Assembly (NCBI GenBank): GCA_905250125.1
Contig: CAJNOL010000925.1
Coordinates: 5,082 to 69,081, forward strand
DNA: 64,000 nt
Origin: Rotaria sordida
Taxonomy: Eukaryota > Rotifera > Eurotatoria > Philodinida > Philodinidae
Reading direction: 5' to 3'
Shown here: positions 1 through 10,429 of the stretch, one piece after another
Layout of the letters: each line of letters begins with the position of its first letter
Position numbering within the stretch: the first letter of the stretch is position 1
The notes under the pieces: model-generated
The model's input: the letters and a program-made list of their open reading frames with translations, nothing else
The model's database searches: none
What the model was told of the DNA's origin: nothing
Program-made: the position numbers and the translations under genes

Positions 1-1055
1 GTGAAAAGTTTTGCACATTTTGAAAAAGATGTGTTTTTCTCGAAAAATGACATCCTTCGAGTATTTCGTATTTTTGGACTGGAAGGAAATATTTGCTGAG
101 GCTAAAAAGTCGATTTTCATGATCAGTAGATCACGCTCTATCAAACGACGTAAAAAAAACGCGAAAAAAAAATTTTTACTTGAAGTTTGAATTGTCTGCA
201 CCTTACATATTCTCTATAGTTCTAAAATCTTCAGATGCTAAATATTATGAAAGATATGATTACAGAATCCGACAAACTACAATTTATACAGAAGATTCAA
301 GAGTCAACTACATGCTATCGAATATTTTCTTTTATAGAGTAGATATGTGCCTACTTTGTTCAGAATATTACTTACTCACTCCTATCCACATCTTCAACGG
401 AGCAGTTATCTGTCTTCAACACTGTGACAGTATCTCTGACATCTAAAGAGACACAAATTCGTGATAAAAATCATCAGAAAGTGGAAAAAGTTTTATTCAG
501 TGCTGCGGCAATTTTCAAGCGTTCATCATTATTTGTTAATGGTTACATACAGACTGGCCTCCATCTCATTGAGGTCGTGTCAACGTTAGGCACGTTTTTT
601 TACCAGCATGACCATGAAGGAAAGGAAAAAAATCCACAAAACTATTAAGCAATAACATTCTCTCCACTTGTATTTAAAACATCGTCGACTATCTTTAGAG
701 ATAAAGCACGCGCAGTTAGTATTGCCTTACTTTTCAATTTCTTTTTTTGAGATAAGAAGAGCCATTTCTTTTATCAAGAGCGAACTATTTTGAAAAATGA
801 GAACATATTGAATAGAACGTTGTTCATTTCGAAACCATTTTACTAGACACAGACAGTTGATTTGATGCGAAAGAGATACATTCTTTTCCCAAGATATAAA
901 AGTAAGTCAAAAGTTTACCAAAGATTTATTAAACTATATAGTATTGTATTCAATCTCACAGAATTAGCAACATCTTTTCTCGACACCATGAAAGATCTTA
1001 GGATTATTTCTATCGGATTTTTCTTCTTTTCAAATAGTTTAAACAAAACAAGATC
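1..1055. other. Non-coding or unrecognised left edge
   Basis: AT-rich sequence with only short open frames (for example 180-446 and 862-1134). None shows a recognisable domain, a splice pattern or codon use that sets it apart from chance. It may hold the promoter and 5' leader of the oxidoreductase gene that starts at 1056. Confidence 0.4.
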
Positions 1056-2747
1056 ATGTCAAGTTTTCATCGTATCCGTCAAACATGGCGTCGATCACTT
1101 GGTTATTTGGGTATATTCGGTGTCACAACTGTAACTATCATCAATACCACACTGCGGTATAATGATCATATTCAAGTGCATGATGCGTTTTCAAATCATA
1201 CACATCAACAAAAAACAAGACATATTTTTTCCGGAATGCACGATCCATTTATTACTACCGATTTACATGAACTAGAACTATTTCAGAAGCATTTTTCACA
1301 ATTCTCCCATTTATTTTATACGGATCGTGATATTCTGAAGCAAAAATATGCTTTAAAAACCCCTGTCAAGATTCGACCACTTACAGAATGTCCTATACTA
1401 TTTCCATCATCCCTTTGTAATCAGAAAACATTGATTGTTGGTGGTCCACCAGCATTAGTCACTGGTATCTCTATGGTGAAAACTGAAAAAGATTTAACTT
1501 ATATCAATGATGAACGACGAATACCGATCGCTTTCGGTTCTGCTTGGCATTTAGAACAAGATGCGGAGTCAGAAGCACCCACTACTTATCGACCTACGAG
1601 ATTCCTAGTCGAACAACTCATTCGTGCCACATTTCGATACGTTAGTTATGCATCGATTCAGCAAACCGGTCACTTCCCATGGAGAACATTGGACTACGTC
1701 GGTTGGCTACGACATCCTGATCATTGGCTTGTTGGCTTTAAAATAATATTAGCCTATCAATTTTTTACTATGTTTGAAGATCGAACAGCAATGTTGAAAA
1801 AAGTCGCCGCACAATGTATTGCAAATGAGAAGTTTTTTGAATGTTTAAATCAGGAATTGGATGGCAAACTTCTTGTACCTGAAAAAGGGTCGATTTGGGT
1901 TGCCCAAACTAGTGAAGAAATTTCAGGACTGCAAGCATTGAAAACAGCTTTAGAAAACGAAGGAAGAACTTTCAGTATTTTATCCAAGGAAGAAATGCTT
2001 CAACGTTATGGTTTTGTTCCCAATGGCCTGATGTTTGGCGAAAAACAACATGATAGAGTCATATTCTCGAACTTTATGAAGATACTCAAGGATTCTATTC
2101 AAAATCAAGGTGGCAAATTTATCGATGGAACACTCACTACAATTTATGTGGACGATCAGCAATCAGGAGGCATCGCTGAATATAACACACCTGATGGTCA
2201 AAAACATCATCTTCCGTTTTCTCGCTTAATTCTATCGCTGGGTAACCAGCCAATCCTTAGCACAAATAATAGACCTTTGTTTGATGTTGTTGCTGCTCGA
2301 GGAGTATCAATATTGGCACATGTCTACGTACCCTTGGAATATCGACTACCTCCTGTTTTAGTTAGTGGTGAAACAAATGATGCGACAAAATTATCAGAAA
2401 ATCCTGTGCAAGTGAAAGATTCGCAGGGAAAGCTTTACAATTTGTATTTGATGCGATTCACCGCCGGCGCCTGTATTACACCAAATGTTTCCGATGAAAG
2501 TACTGCCAACTATGACGGAACGATTGCTGTAGGTCTAGTATCTGCAATACGAAACATATTAGGTGAATCATGTCGAATTGAACCACTCCTTGTTCATGGT
2601 TGCAATCGACAAGTCTGCCGTTATGGACAGATTTCTTGGATTGAACCATTTCCAGGAATTCATGTGCAGTATGGAGCGGCTGGAGGTGGCCTCACAAGAG
2701 CACCAGATTTTGTAGCACGGTCGACTTCGCATAGTTCATCTTCTTGA
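1056..2747 (+). CDS. FAD-dependent oxidoreductase, D-amino-acid dehydrogenase/DAO-like
   Basis: A 563-codon uninterrupted frame. Residues about 14-32 (YLGIFGVTTVTIINTTL region) are hydrophobic and could be a signal anchor. Around residue 125 there is a Rossmann-like entry, TLIVGGPPALVTGISMV, in the place where DAO-fold flavoenzymes have GxGxxG; the glycine pattern is degraded (VGGPPA). A substrate-domain-like middle follows, then LILSLGNQP (the usual 'FAD strand' before the C-terminal lobe) and a glycine-rich end, HVQYGAAGGGLTRAPDF, like the final FAD loop of DadA-type enzymes. The expected reaction is oxidation of an amine or amino acid with FAD; the substrate cannot be read. The gene is intronless where most neighbours have introns, which suggests horizontal gain or retroposition (inference). 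The start is the first ATG in frame; a short upstream exon is not excluded. An AATAAA-like signal lies about 85 nt past the stop. Confidence 0.6.
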   Translation: MSSFHRIRQTWRRSLGYLGIFGVTTVTIINTTLRYNDHIQVHDAFSNHTHQQKTRHIFSGMHDPFITTDLHELELFQKHFSQFSHLFYTDRDILKQKYALKTPVKIRPLTECPILFPSSLCNQKTLIVGGPPALVTGISMVKTEKDLTYINDERRIPIAFGSAWHLEQDAESEAPTTYRPTRFLVEQLIRATFRYVSYASIQQTGHFPWRTLDYVGWLRHPDHWLVGFKIILAYQFFTMFEDRTAMLKKVAAQCIANEKFFECLNQELDGKLLVPEKGSIWVAQTSEEISGLQALKTALENEGRTFSILSKEEMLQRYGFVPNGLMFGEKQHDRVIFSNFMKILKDSIQNQGGKFIDGTLTTIYVDDQQSGGIAEYNTPDGQKHHLPFSRLILSLGNQPILSTNNRPLFDVVAARGVSILAHVYVPLEYRLPPVLVSGETNDATKLSENPVQVKDSQGKLYNLYLMRFTAGACITPNVSDESTANYDGTIAVGLVSAIRNILGESCRIEPLLVHGCNRQVCRYGQISWIEPFPGIHVQYGAAGGGLTRAPDFVARSTSHSSSS

Positions 2748-3061
2748 TCTTTCCGATCATTTGCAAGATAATTATAATTATTTACATTCATTGATTGTAC
2801 TAAACTAAGAAGTAAAAATATCATTTTAAAATAAACAGAATAGTAGGATTTTAATTCCGAGAACGCAAACAGTGATTAATTGCTAGATGACTCGAAGGAT
2901 TATGATTTTCTTTGCATCGTCTGCCATTGTTGCACATCGAACATAGTAGATCTATAAATTGCCTTCAGAAAATAGGAAAGGTAAGTCAAGTTCAAAATCA
3001 ATCAAAATCGCTGGCTTGTAGTGCGCCAAATATGCGAATTCGAACTCATTTATAATCTAGC
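2748..3061. other. Intergenic sequence, nothing recognised
   Basis: AT-rich DNA after the oxidoreductase stop with an AATAAA-like polyadenylation signal near 2830. No further gene or repeat is supported before the inverted-repeat element that starts near 3062. Confidence 0.4.
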
Positions 3062-4119
3062 GGGTGATCCAAAAGTTTCTGGAAAATATTGCTTCATTTC
3101 TCATCGGGCATATCATAACATGTTTTAGAAGAATAAAAAATACCTGTTCAAAATCTACGTTGAAAGCGCTATTTAACAGTATATTCAAAAAATTTCTAGA
3201 ATATCTTACCTTTGAGTAACAGCCATGTCCTTAGATGATACTAAAATGTACTACAGCTATAAACTAGTAAACTTTTTGTAAAATAATTTTTAAAAATTCA
3301 AAGATATTTAACGATGATGCAAACTTTTGTGGACAAATATGTTTTATTGTAATATATAGAAAACAGAAGTTGTTTTTCAACAACAAAGCATAAAAAACTT
3401 AATCGTACAAGTGTTAACTTACAAATTGTACATATGTATCTCGATTCACGTCTTCTGCGATTAACTTTATTTTATGCATGACTACAAACAAAACATCGTC
3501 TTGTTGGAAACTGCCTATTTTCAGTTAGATGGATCAAAGATGGAAAATGCCATGAAACTAAACGTGCTGGTGTAGGTTCACGTAACGGTCTTTCTCTTCC
3601 AAATGGTCGATACGAAATATCAGAACCGGTAGAGAAAGTTTCACTTAATGCAGAATATTAAAGTCGACACAGAGCATACAAAGAAAACAGTGTTAAGAAA
3701 TTGTAATCTTCATCTTTTCCATAAAGATTGCTTTGACGAGTATACTCGTCAATAATAGTTGATGGGTTAAGCAATACTAGAGTATTTTCTACCAGGTTCG
3801 TAGAGAATTAAGCGACGAATGTAATAGAAAAAAGAGCAACAATATATGATGGAACGCATAGAAGATATTTGAAAAATACTGAAATACCGGTTCCTGTTGC
3901 CGCAATTATTGTAGATTGTTTTTCACAGACTATATTTTAGTGTCATTTAAGAATATGGCCATTACTCAAAGGCAAGATTTAATAGAAATTTTTTTGAATA
4001 TACAGTTAGAACGTGTTTTCAACGTAGATTCTGAATAGGTATTTTTTATTTTTATAAAACATATTGTAGCTGATGAAAAATGAAGCGACATTTCTCCAGA
4101 AACTTTTGCATCATCCGTT
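3062..4119. mobile_element. Terminal-inverted-repeat element, about 1.06 kb
   Basis: The left about 185 bp (from CGGGTGATCCAAAAGTTTCT near 3061) recur as the reverse complement at the right end (about 3930-4119, ending ...AAACTTTTGCATCATCCG). Shared blocks include AAAAAATACCTRTTCARAATCT, TAYATTCAAAAAA and CCTTTGAGTAAYRGCCAT. The arms match imperfectly, so this copy is old. The interior carries a short coding-like remnant (see 3517-3660) but no transposase. TATA occurs close to both ends, but I cannot fix a target-site duplication. A related end fragment (TTTTGCATCATACGTTAT) lies at about 21546. The class (Tc1/mariner-like or other) is not settled. Confidence 0.65.
3517..3660 (+). pseudogene. 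Unrecognised exon-like fragment inside the TIR element
   Basis: After an acceptor-like CTATTTTCAG there is an open stretch that reads RWIKDGKCHETKRAGVGS and continues to a TAA near 3658-3660, about 46 codons. Amino-acid composition is protein-like, unlike the flanks, which are full of stops. There is no clear start and no downstream donor. It could be a remnant of the element's own gene or of a captured host exon. I do not recognise the family. Confidence 0.25.
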
Positions 4120-7100
4120 ATATGCGATCACCGTTTGAATTCTAAACCATGAAAATGAAATATTGTGAGCTAAAATCATATTCACGTGACTTTTCACCAC
4201 GATCTTCTATGTATGATAGTATTCATTGTACGAGTAGCTACTAATTATTGAAATAATAACAGAGAAAATGATGAGAATATGTGTCGTTGTGTTTCAAAGG
4301 ATGAGTAAGAGCCAGCAGTGAGAGAAATATTGCTTTTCTTTTCTTATATCGATTTGTCACATGTCAATATGGTTTCATTCTTTGAGTATCAAACGTTTGA
4401 TCGGCATGCTGTGGTATGGATGTAGATATGATAGTGCGTGTGAATGTCGGTAAAGAGAAGACTTACATCTACACCCACGCCCCGCCCTAGAATAGGAAAA
4501 AGTAAACTGCAAGTAAAAATAATAAAATAGTTGGATTCAAATTAATAAATGATTACAAAACTGAACCAATTGTTGCTGATAGTTGATCGATCATGATCTT
4601 TTCATTCAAATATATATATATACATATATATGTCACAGACTGACTTCTGGGATGATATCGAAAAATAATGTTCGAATGGAATTTTATCAACGAGCAAATG
4701 AATATATTAAATTTTTTTAGAGCTCAATTCCAAGAGAAGGCATTTATTATTCTACTACCAGCAATAAATAAACAAAGAAGTCTTTTATTATTTATCATCG
4801 GAACAGAAGTCAATAAAAACTAACCACATATTATAGTGGTATATTAAATATTATATATGAGCAAGGTCTAACTCTACGAAAAATCAACACCGATAAAAAA
4901 AGATACTAGAAAAAAACATAACCTTAAAGTTTTATTCTTTTTTTTTGAATTTGGATTTCTTCCGGCAAATTGAATTTCACTTAATTATCCTTTCGAACTG
5001 TACAACTTGTTGAATTGAACCAAGCTTTAATCAAGATTAGACATCGTTTGATATAAATATATAGTATCAATTCTTTCTTCTCGTCTTTTTCGGTGGTTTT
5101 GGTTTATAAATGTTATTAAAAATTTATAGTCTTTTCTAAATCTCAACGTTACCTGACACATGTTATTTTGAGCATCGGGAATAATTCACTGCTAGAAAGT
5201 TTCCTCAATACACGTATTCGTAATGAATGCAAATATTTATTTAAAAACAAAAGCCACTATTGGGAAAGAGATAATTATTTTATTATCTTGTCATATACAA
5301 GTAACTAAAGAGTTTCATTAAAATTATCTCAAACAAGAGGAAATCGAATGAAGAAAATCACTATTTCTTGGTATCAACAAGAATAAGTTCGTGAAAACGA
5401 TCAATGAATGATTTCTTGTCAATTAAGAAAGTGAATAGTTCTATAATATTAAGAAGCAATATTATGAAAACAGATTCATAAAAAATGTTGTATTACATCT
5501 GACTAACTAAATAAGAAGTGAACACATTTGCTAATAGAATCCAACTATTTTTTATTTTTACATGCAGTTATCGTCTTTCATCACCATTGTATAGCAAATA
5601 CAATTGTTTGTGCTGCTTTATTGAGATTTTTCGAATATTATTTTTATAATAAAAGAGACACAATTCTAAAAAAAATCGATGTAGGTGCAGCAGAATTTTT
5701 GAATATTTTTTCATGCATTTTGGATAATGAATTATTTATCAGAGTTTATCACTTATTAGTGATGTCATAAGTTTGAATTGATGCCACCAGTCTTAAACTG
5801 CTGGAACTTGATGGGCCATTCATAGGAGAATATTTTTTGTGGCGGAACCAAAAAAATGAATTTTCTATGTATTTTACATGGACTGTACTTATTAAGAATA
5901 TGTTTTAGCTTACTGCTCGAATCAAATGATTTTTCCATCATTCGATAGTGCAAACATTTGTCTACTCAATAATATTAAAAAAATGTAATTTTCTTTAAAA
6001 TTGTGTAAAAAATCCTATTGCGTCTCTGAAAAACTATTCTTATTAGGAATATTGACTATACTTTTTCCTATTTTAGCGTATCTATAGTGAGTTTTTTTCT
6101 ATAAAATCTGCATGTTAATTGAAACTCTTATTCTTTTAAATGAAAATAAATAGTAATTACAGCTGCTGTCAAGTACTCATTCCTACGGGAACTTTTGCTC
6201 TATGAAATCTGTGAGATGATCAAGTTTTTCCAAAATTTCGGCATCCTCGAATAAAAATTGTGGAACAACAGTTTCTGTTACTGAATTTCTTGATGAATAT
6301 GGTAGACATCATTTATAATTATGTGTGTTTTGAATTGAATGATACTATACACAATTGCTTTTGTTTGAGAATACGTGCACTGCATATAATGCGTTGACTG
6401 TATAAGAGAAAGAGAAAGAGAAAAAGAAAGTGTCCTTTTCCTACTTTATCGCATCATGATCCTGCGTCATTGTCAATCTGTGAGCAATCATACAGAGACA
6501 AGGTAAGATATAAATAGCAATATTTTGTCATTATCGTACAGTTTTGTTTAAAAGCCGTCGATAGTAAGTAGCGAAACATAAAAAGAGTGATTATAGTTTG
6601 GATATCGAGAGACTGCTTAAACTCGAACTCAAAGAAATTTTACTCTAAGGTTATTAGTAAAGAAGAGATAAAAATTTAAACTTGCTTGCAAGTCAATTTA
6701 TATGTGGTTCGACTATCCGTGTAAAAAAATGGCAAAAAATTTGATTTTTTCGATTTTTTTCTGGTCAAAAATCGATTAAAGTCAATTTTTTTTGTCCTTT
6801 TTTCTTTCCATGGGTAGTAAGTTAAATTTATGATTTTCTTGTATTTTTATAGAAAAGTATTTTGATTTTGAACAAATCTGACTTTATTATGTATGTCGAA
6901 TTAGACAGGACGATTGACAAAATCTTTTTATGTTCGATGTAGCATCAAGTTTGTCACTAGAAAAATAATTTCAACTTTTTACGGACAGCTACTATTTCGA
7001 AAAGATTATGCACTCAAGTATCATCATGAATATCCTTCAACTAAGATCTATAACAATCAGACAAAATAGATAAATAACTCATTCGATGTTTGAAGTTTTA

Positions 7101-7303
7101 ATCTTAGACACAGTTCGATGTGTTACACTTATTATCTATCATTCACAAATTTTCAACTTTTTCTTATGTGTACTGAAGGAAAAGAGATTAAAAAAAACTG
7201 TGAAGCGTGACGTAATTAAAAGACCTTCGTTTCTAGACACTCGTATATTGTACTAGCTCTACCAAACCAATTTCGTTTCGTTTAGATATTCAAAGCTACG
7301 TCA
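4120..7303. other. AT-rich intergenic stretch with simple repeats
   Basis: No gene is supported. It contains one telomere-like hairpin (4434-4488), a short TA microsatellite near 4610, and a GAGAAA-rich tract near 6405-6430. Short open frames at 5528-5770 (plus) and 5765-5953 (minus) lack any domain or splice context. Confidence 0.45.
4434..4488. repeat. Telomere-like hairpin a
   Basis: A G-rich arm (GTGCGTGTGAATGT), a short purine-rich loop (GGTAAAGAGAAGAC) and a C-rich arm (ACATCTACACCCACGC). It has the same layout as the hairpins at 8.8, 13.9, 16.2, 18.7, 19.3 and 24.4 kb. Confidence 0.5.
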
Positions 7304-8465
7304 ATGACTGCAAACGATTACGGTCATGTGAGTAAGTAAAAATGATTGAACACTACAAATGTCAAACTGATGTTGTATAGATAATCTGGATAAGACACAG
7401 AAAGCTGCTCTTAAAGACTGCTGGATAGGTCTGATAAATGCTATCAGCACTCAAACCTCGTTGTCCGCTAAGCGCATTGTTAATTCTGATTATGAGAATG
7501 AATTATTTACTTGGATTGGCTACGACAATCCGGATTTTCTTCTACTTCAATGGCTTCGTGCACGTAAATGGGATGTCAAAGCTACTATTCAGAAAATAAT
7601 GGATCTGCTCAAATGGCGAATTGAATGTGGAGTTCAGGCGTTGTTGGCCAATGGTGAAAGTGAAATTTCTCTCGAAGAAGCTGCTATCGGCAAAGGTTAT
7701 TTTATGGGTCATGACAAGTCGGGCCGTCCGATTTGCTACATGCATGGCAGGGACCATATCAGAGGTCAATTCTCCCAAAAGAATACCGAAAAATTAGCCA
7801 TCTTGGCTGCAGAAACGTGCCGAAAACTACTTGAGCCACCTGTCGAAACGATTACAGTCGTTGTAGATGCGGGCGATCTTGCCATGAAAAATGTTGACTT
7901 TCAGGTTGCCAAAATGTTTATTAACCTACTTGAGAGTTACTATCCAGAGTTACTTGGTCTTGGTATCATTCTGAATAGTTCTTGGCTGCTGAAGAGTTGC
8001 TGGGCCGTTGTCAGACCGTGGTTGGATCCGCTAACCGAAAGCAAGATTCGCTTTATCAATAATGAAGCCGATTTAGCTGAATATATTGATCCATCCAACA
8101 TTCCACAACGACTGCACGGCAATCGTCCCAATTTCCAATACATTTTTCCATCCGCTGAAGACGAAGCTATGTTATCTACCTTTCGTGCCGATTACCAGGG
8201 CAAAACAACTGCCCAAGCAGTTCATCGAGTGGCTGCTCAAAACTATTTAAATGTCACTCTACAATGGGCTCACTGTGATGACAATCAGAATTTATTGGCA
8301 GAGAGAGCAAATGCTACTAAGCAACTTCGAGATGCATTTGAAAAGCTTCTCCCTTATATAACTACTCGAATGCACTATCATCGGTCTGGAAACATTAACG
8401 AACCTATCTTTAATATTGCCTATGAAAAGCTCTGCGCAAATGATGAAGACACAGTGCACTTGTAA
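7304..8465 (+). CDS. CRAL-TRIO (Sec14-like) lipid-transfer protein
   Basis: Two exons: 7304-7331 and 7381-8465, with a 49-nt intron (GTAAGT ... TTGTATAG). The join completes an Asn codon and gives 370 aa. Residues about 58-80 (PDFLLLQWLRARKWDVKAT) match the CRAL_TRIO_N helical bundle. About residues 113-260 form the lipid-binding lobe, with GRPICYMHGRDH, TITVVVDAGDL, FINLLESYYPELLG and PWLDPLTESKIRFI in the usual order, ending at IPQRLHG. Family members bind phosphatidylinositol, sterol or other hydrophobic ligands in the cytosol and move or present them to membranes. The layout is closer to single-domain Sec14/Csr1-type proteins than to a multi-domain GOLD or MOSPD2 form. The C-terminal about 100 residues are family-unspecific. 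The tiny first exon was chosen because the donor is consensus and the frame fits. The ligand is unknown. Confidence 0.85.
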
Positions 8466-8832
8466 AATAGATCATTTTACGAAACTCAAGTATAAAATAT
8501 GTGAGCTGAGGTTTAGAGTGAACAAGTTTGTTCTCTCTCTCCCTACAGACTCAATTAATATGTACTTACTGCAGCAAAAACATTCCACAAGACATTAATC
8601 ACTCTATCTTCTACTTTTTATATATACGTATGTAAAATATATTAAACATAGTATCATATCCTACATACTATTTATCATAAACAATAGTAAGTATGCGACT
8701 CAGGTCAATCACGCCTGGTCGTAAATGGTCATATAGCAAACATTTACGGCAGAAAACGACTAACGTTAACAGTGACCGTTTAGAAGCAACCGTAAACAAA
8801 GTTTTACGGTGTATAATGGTCATCGTTAATGA

Positions 8833-8887
8833 AGGGTGTGAGTGTTGTTTTGTTCTTCAACAACACACTCACATTCACATTCTCACT
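8833..8887. repeat. Telomere-like hairpin b
   Basis: G-rich arm AGGGTGTGAGTGTTGTT, short loop, then AACAACACACTCACATT. The stem reads TGTGAGTGTTGTT against AACAACACACTCACA, a near-perfect match. Confidence 0.6.
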
Positions 8888-9540
8888 AGATAGAAGTTAG
8901 CTATAAAGCAATGGCGATAGGTGGAAAATCCGCATAGACAGAAATAGCAGCAAGGATACATAACACTAACATAAAAAGAAGCTTATCATTGATAAATGAA
9001 AACAATTTCGCTCAAATTAGAACATTTATCTATAGGATCTAGGATGTCAGTAAGAACTGATGAGGGTCAAAACTCACTTTTCTCGCTCAATGCTAGGACA
9101 TTCATTAGCAATTAAGTATTTTTGCACATCTTCACTCCCTTTATACACAATCTCAAGCCACCATGATCTTGATCTTATTGTCGTTTTTAGGTCTTTTGAA
9201 GATGATCCTAAAAGTAACTTTCGTTTCTCTATAATTTGTCTGTGTAAAGGTGTCTGGAAGTCAAAAACCTGTCATTTTATAGTCTTTATATTTATTCCAA
9301 GGTTTATAAGAAATTGTCTACTTTTTCTCTAAATGACATATTTCGATAGAGCTTACCGAGATTTATCAGCTGAAAATTTCGAAACAAATCGGTAAGATTA
9401 TTATTTGCAGAACGGATATGTTTTTGTAAAAAAGCATCAAAAGAAAATCAATTACATTCTTAAAAACGGTGTCAATTTTCTATCGCAATATGTATTTATG
9501 TTTTAGTTTACACTTTTACATTATCAAAATAATTTGTGTT

Positions 9541-9770
9541 TGGTGAACATATCCTAAATTGATGAGTAGCAAAAGTCGTTACTTTTTCTTCTTCTTTTTT
9601 CAAAATAGAATTACTATAGTCGATGTGTAGGATATAAGAAAATTGCACGTTCTATGCGAATTTATAGTTACTTTTTAAATTTATTGTCATAGTAATTATG
9701 TTTTGATAAAAGAAGAAAAAGTAACATTTGTTGATACTTGTAAAATTAGGGTGCGTTCACTATTAACTAT
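9541..9770. repeat. Short imperfect inverted repeat (MITE-like)
   Basis: The left arm (GTGAACATATCCTAAATT, then GTTACTTTTTCTTCTTC and AGAATTACTATAG) recurs as the reverse complement at the right (AAGAAGAAAAAGTAAC, then AATTAGGGTGCGTTCAC). The whole is about 230 bp with no coding content. No target-site duplication is evident. Confidence 0.45.
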
Positions 9771-10170
9771 ATGAAACGATAGAGAATTTTAAATTTCATC
9801 AAAAAGATAAATCTATAATGATGAGCAGCTTTAACAACTAACTTTGATGATAGTGACAAAATGAGGTTCATGATAATTTGATGATGAGAATACTTTCATT
9901 ATAATAGATTTATTTTGATAGTGCGTGGATCTAAGGTAAGACATGAGTATATATTGTGATAGAAAATTGAACACATTTTCACAACATATAATTCATTTCT
10001 TTTAATGTATTTTGTGTTATGATGATACATTGAACATACGAATTGCAACTATTTATTTAGATTTTTTCCTATGATATCAAGCATTGAACTCAAATCTAAA
10101 TCGTAATTCAAATAGCCTATGAAGTTCTATATCAAAGTCATCTCGTACCGAAATTTCACATCTGTAAAAT

Positions 10171-10365
10171 ATGCGAACACCTACGAACACCTTGAAAGGA
10201 AAGATAGCTTAAACCTATTTATATAGGCAAATAGAACTCGATGAGTTGTGGTCACGAACACCTGCGAACACTTACTTTGAATGGGCCCGAAAATCGATTC
10301 GAAGGATACAAGTCAAATTTTTTCTGCGAACACCTCTTAAACATGCTTGAAAATCTACGAACACC
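10171..10365 (+). repeat. Dispersed TGCGAACACC/TACGAACACC motif cluster, left side
   Basis: Six copies of a YRCGAACACY motif in the same orientation, starting near 10172, 10182, 10253, 10263, 10324 and 10355, in three pairs. Two further copies lie at 12271 and 12303, on the other side of the large palindrome. The best pair of contexts is GAAAATCTACGAACACCAGT (left) and GAAAATCTGCGAACATCAGT (right). Confidence 0.5.
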
Positions 10366-10429
10366 AGTCCAATGAAAATAAACACTCACTTTAACTAATC
10401 TTGACGCAAAACTTGTACCACTCTATCGA

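Larger units (their letters stand above)
8466..10160. other. Intergenic stretch with small repeats
   Basis: It contains a telomere-like hairpin (8833-8887) and a short inverted-repeat element (9541-9770). Short frames at 8693-8893 and 9060-9332 have no domain and lie partly over the repeats. No further gene is supported. Confidence 0.4.

Noticed and set aside
7542-8143. Minus-strand frames over the CRAL-TRIO gene
   Set aside because: Shadows of a strongly supported plus-strand coding exon.
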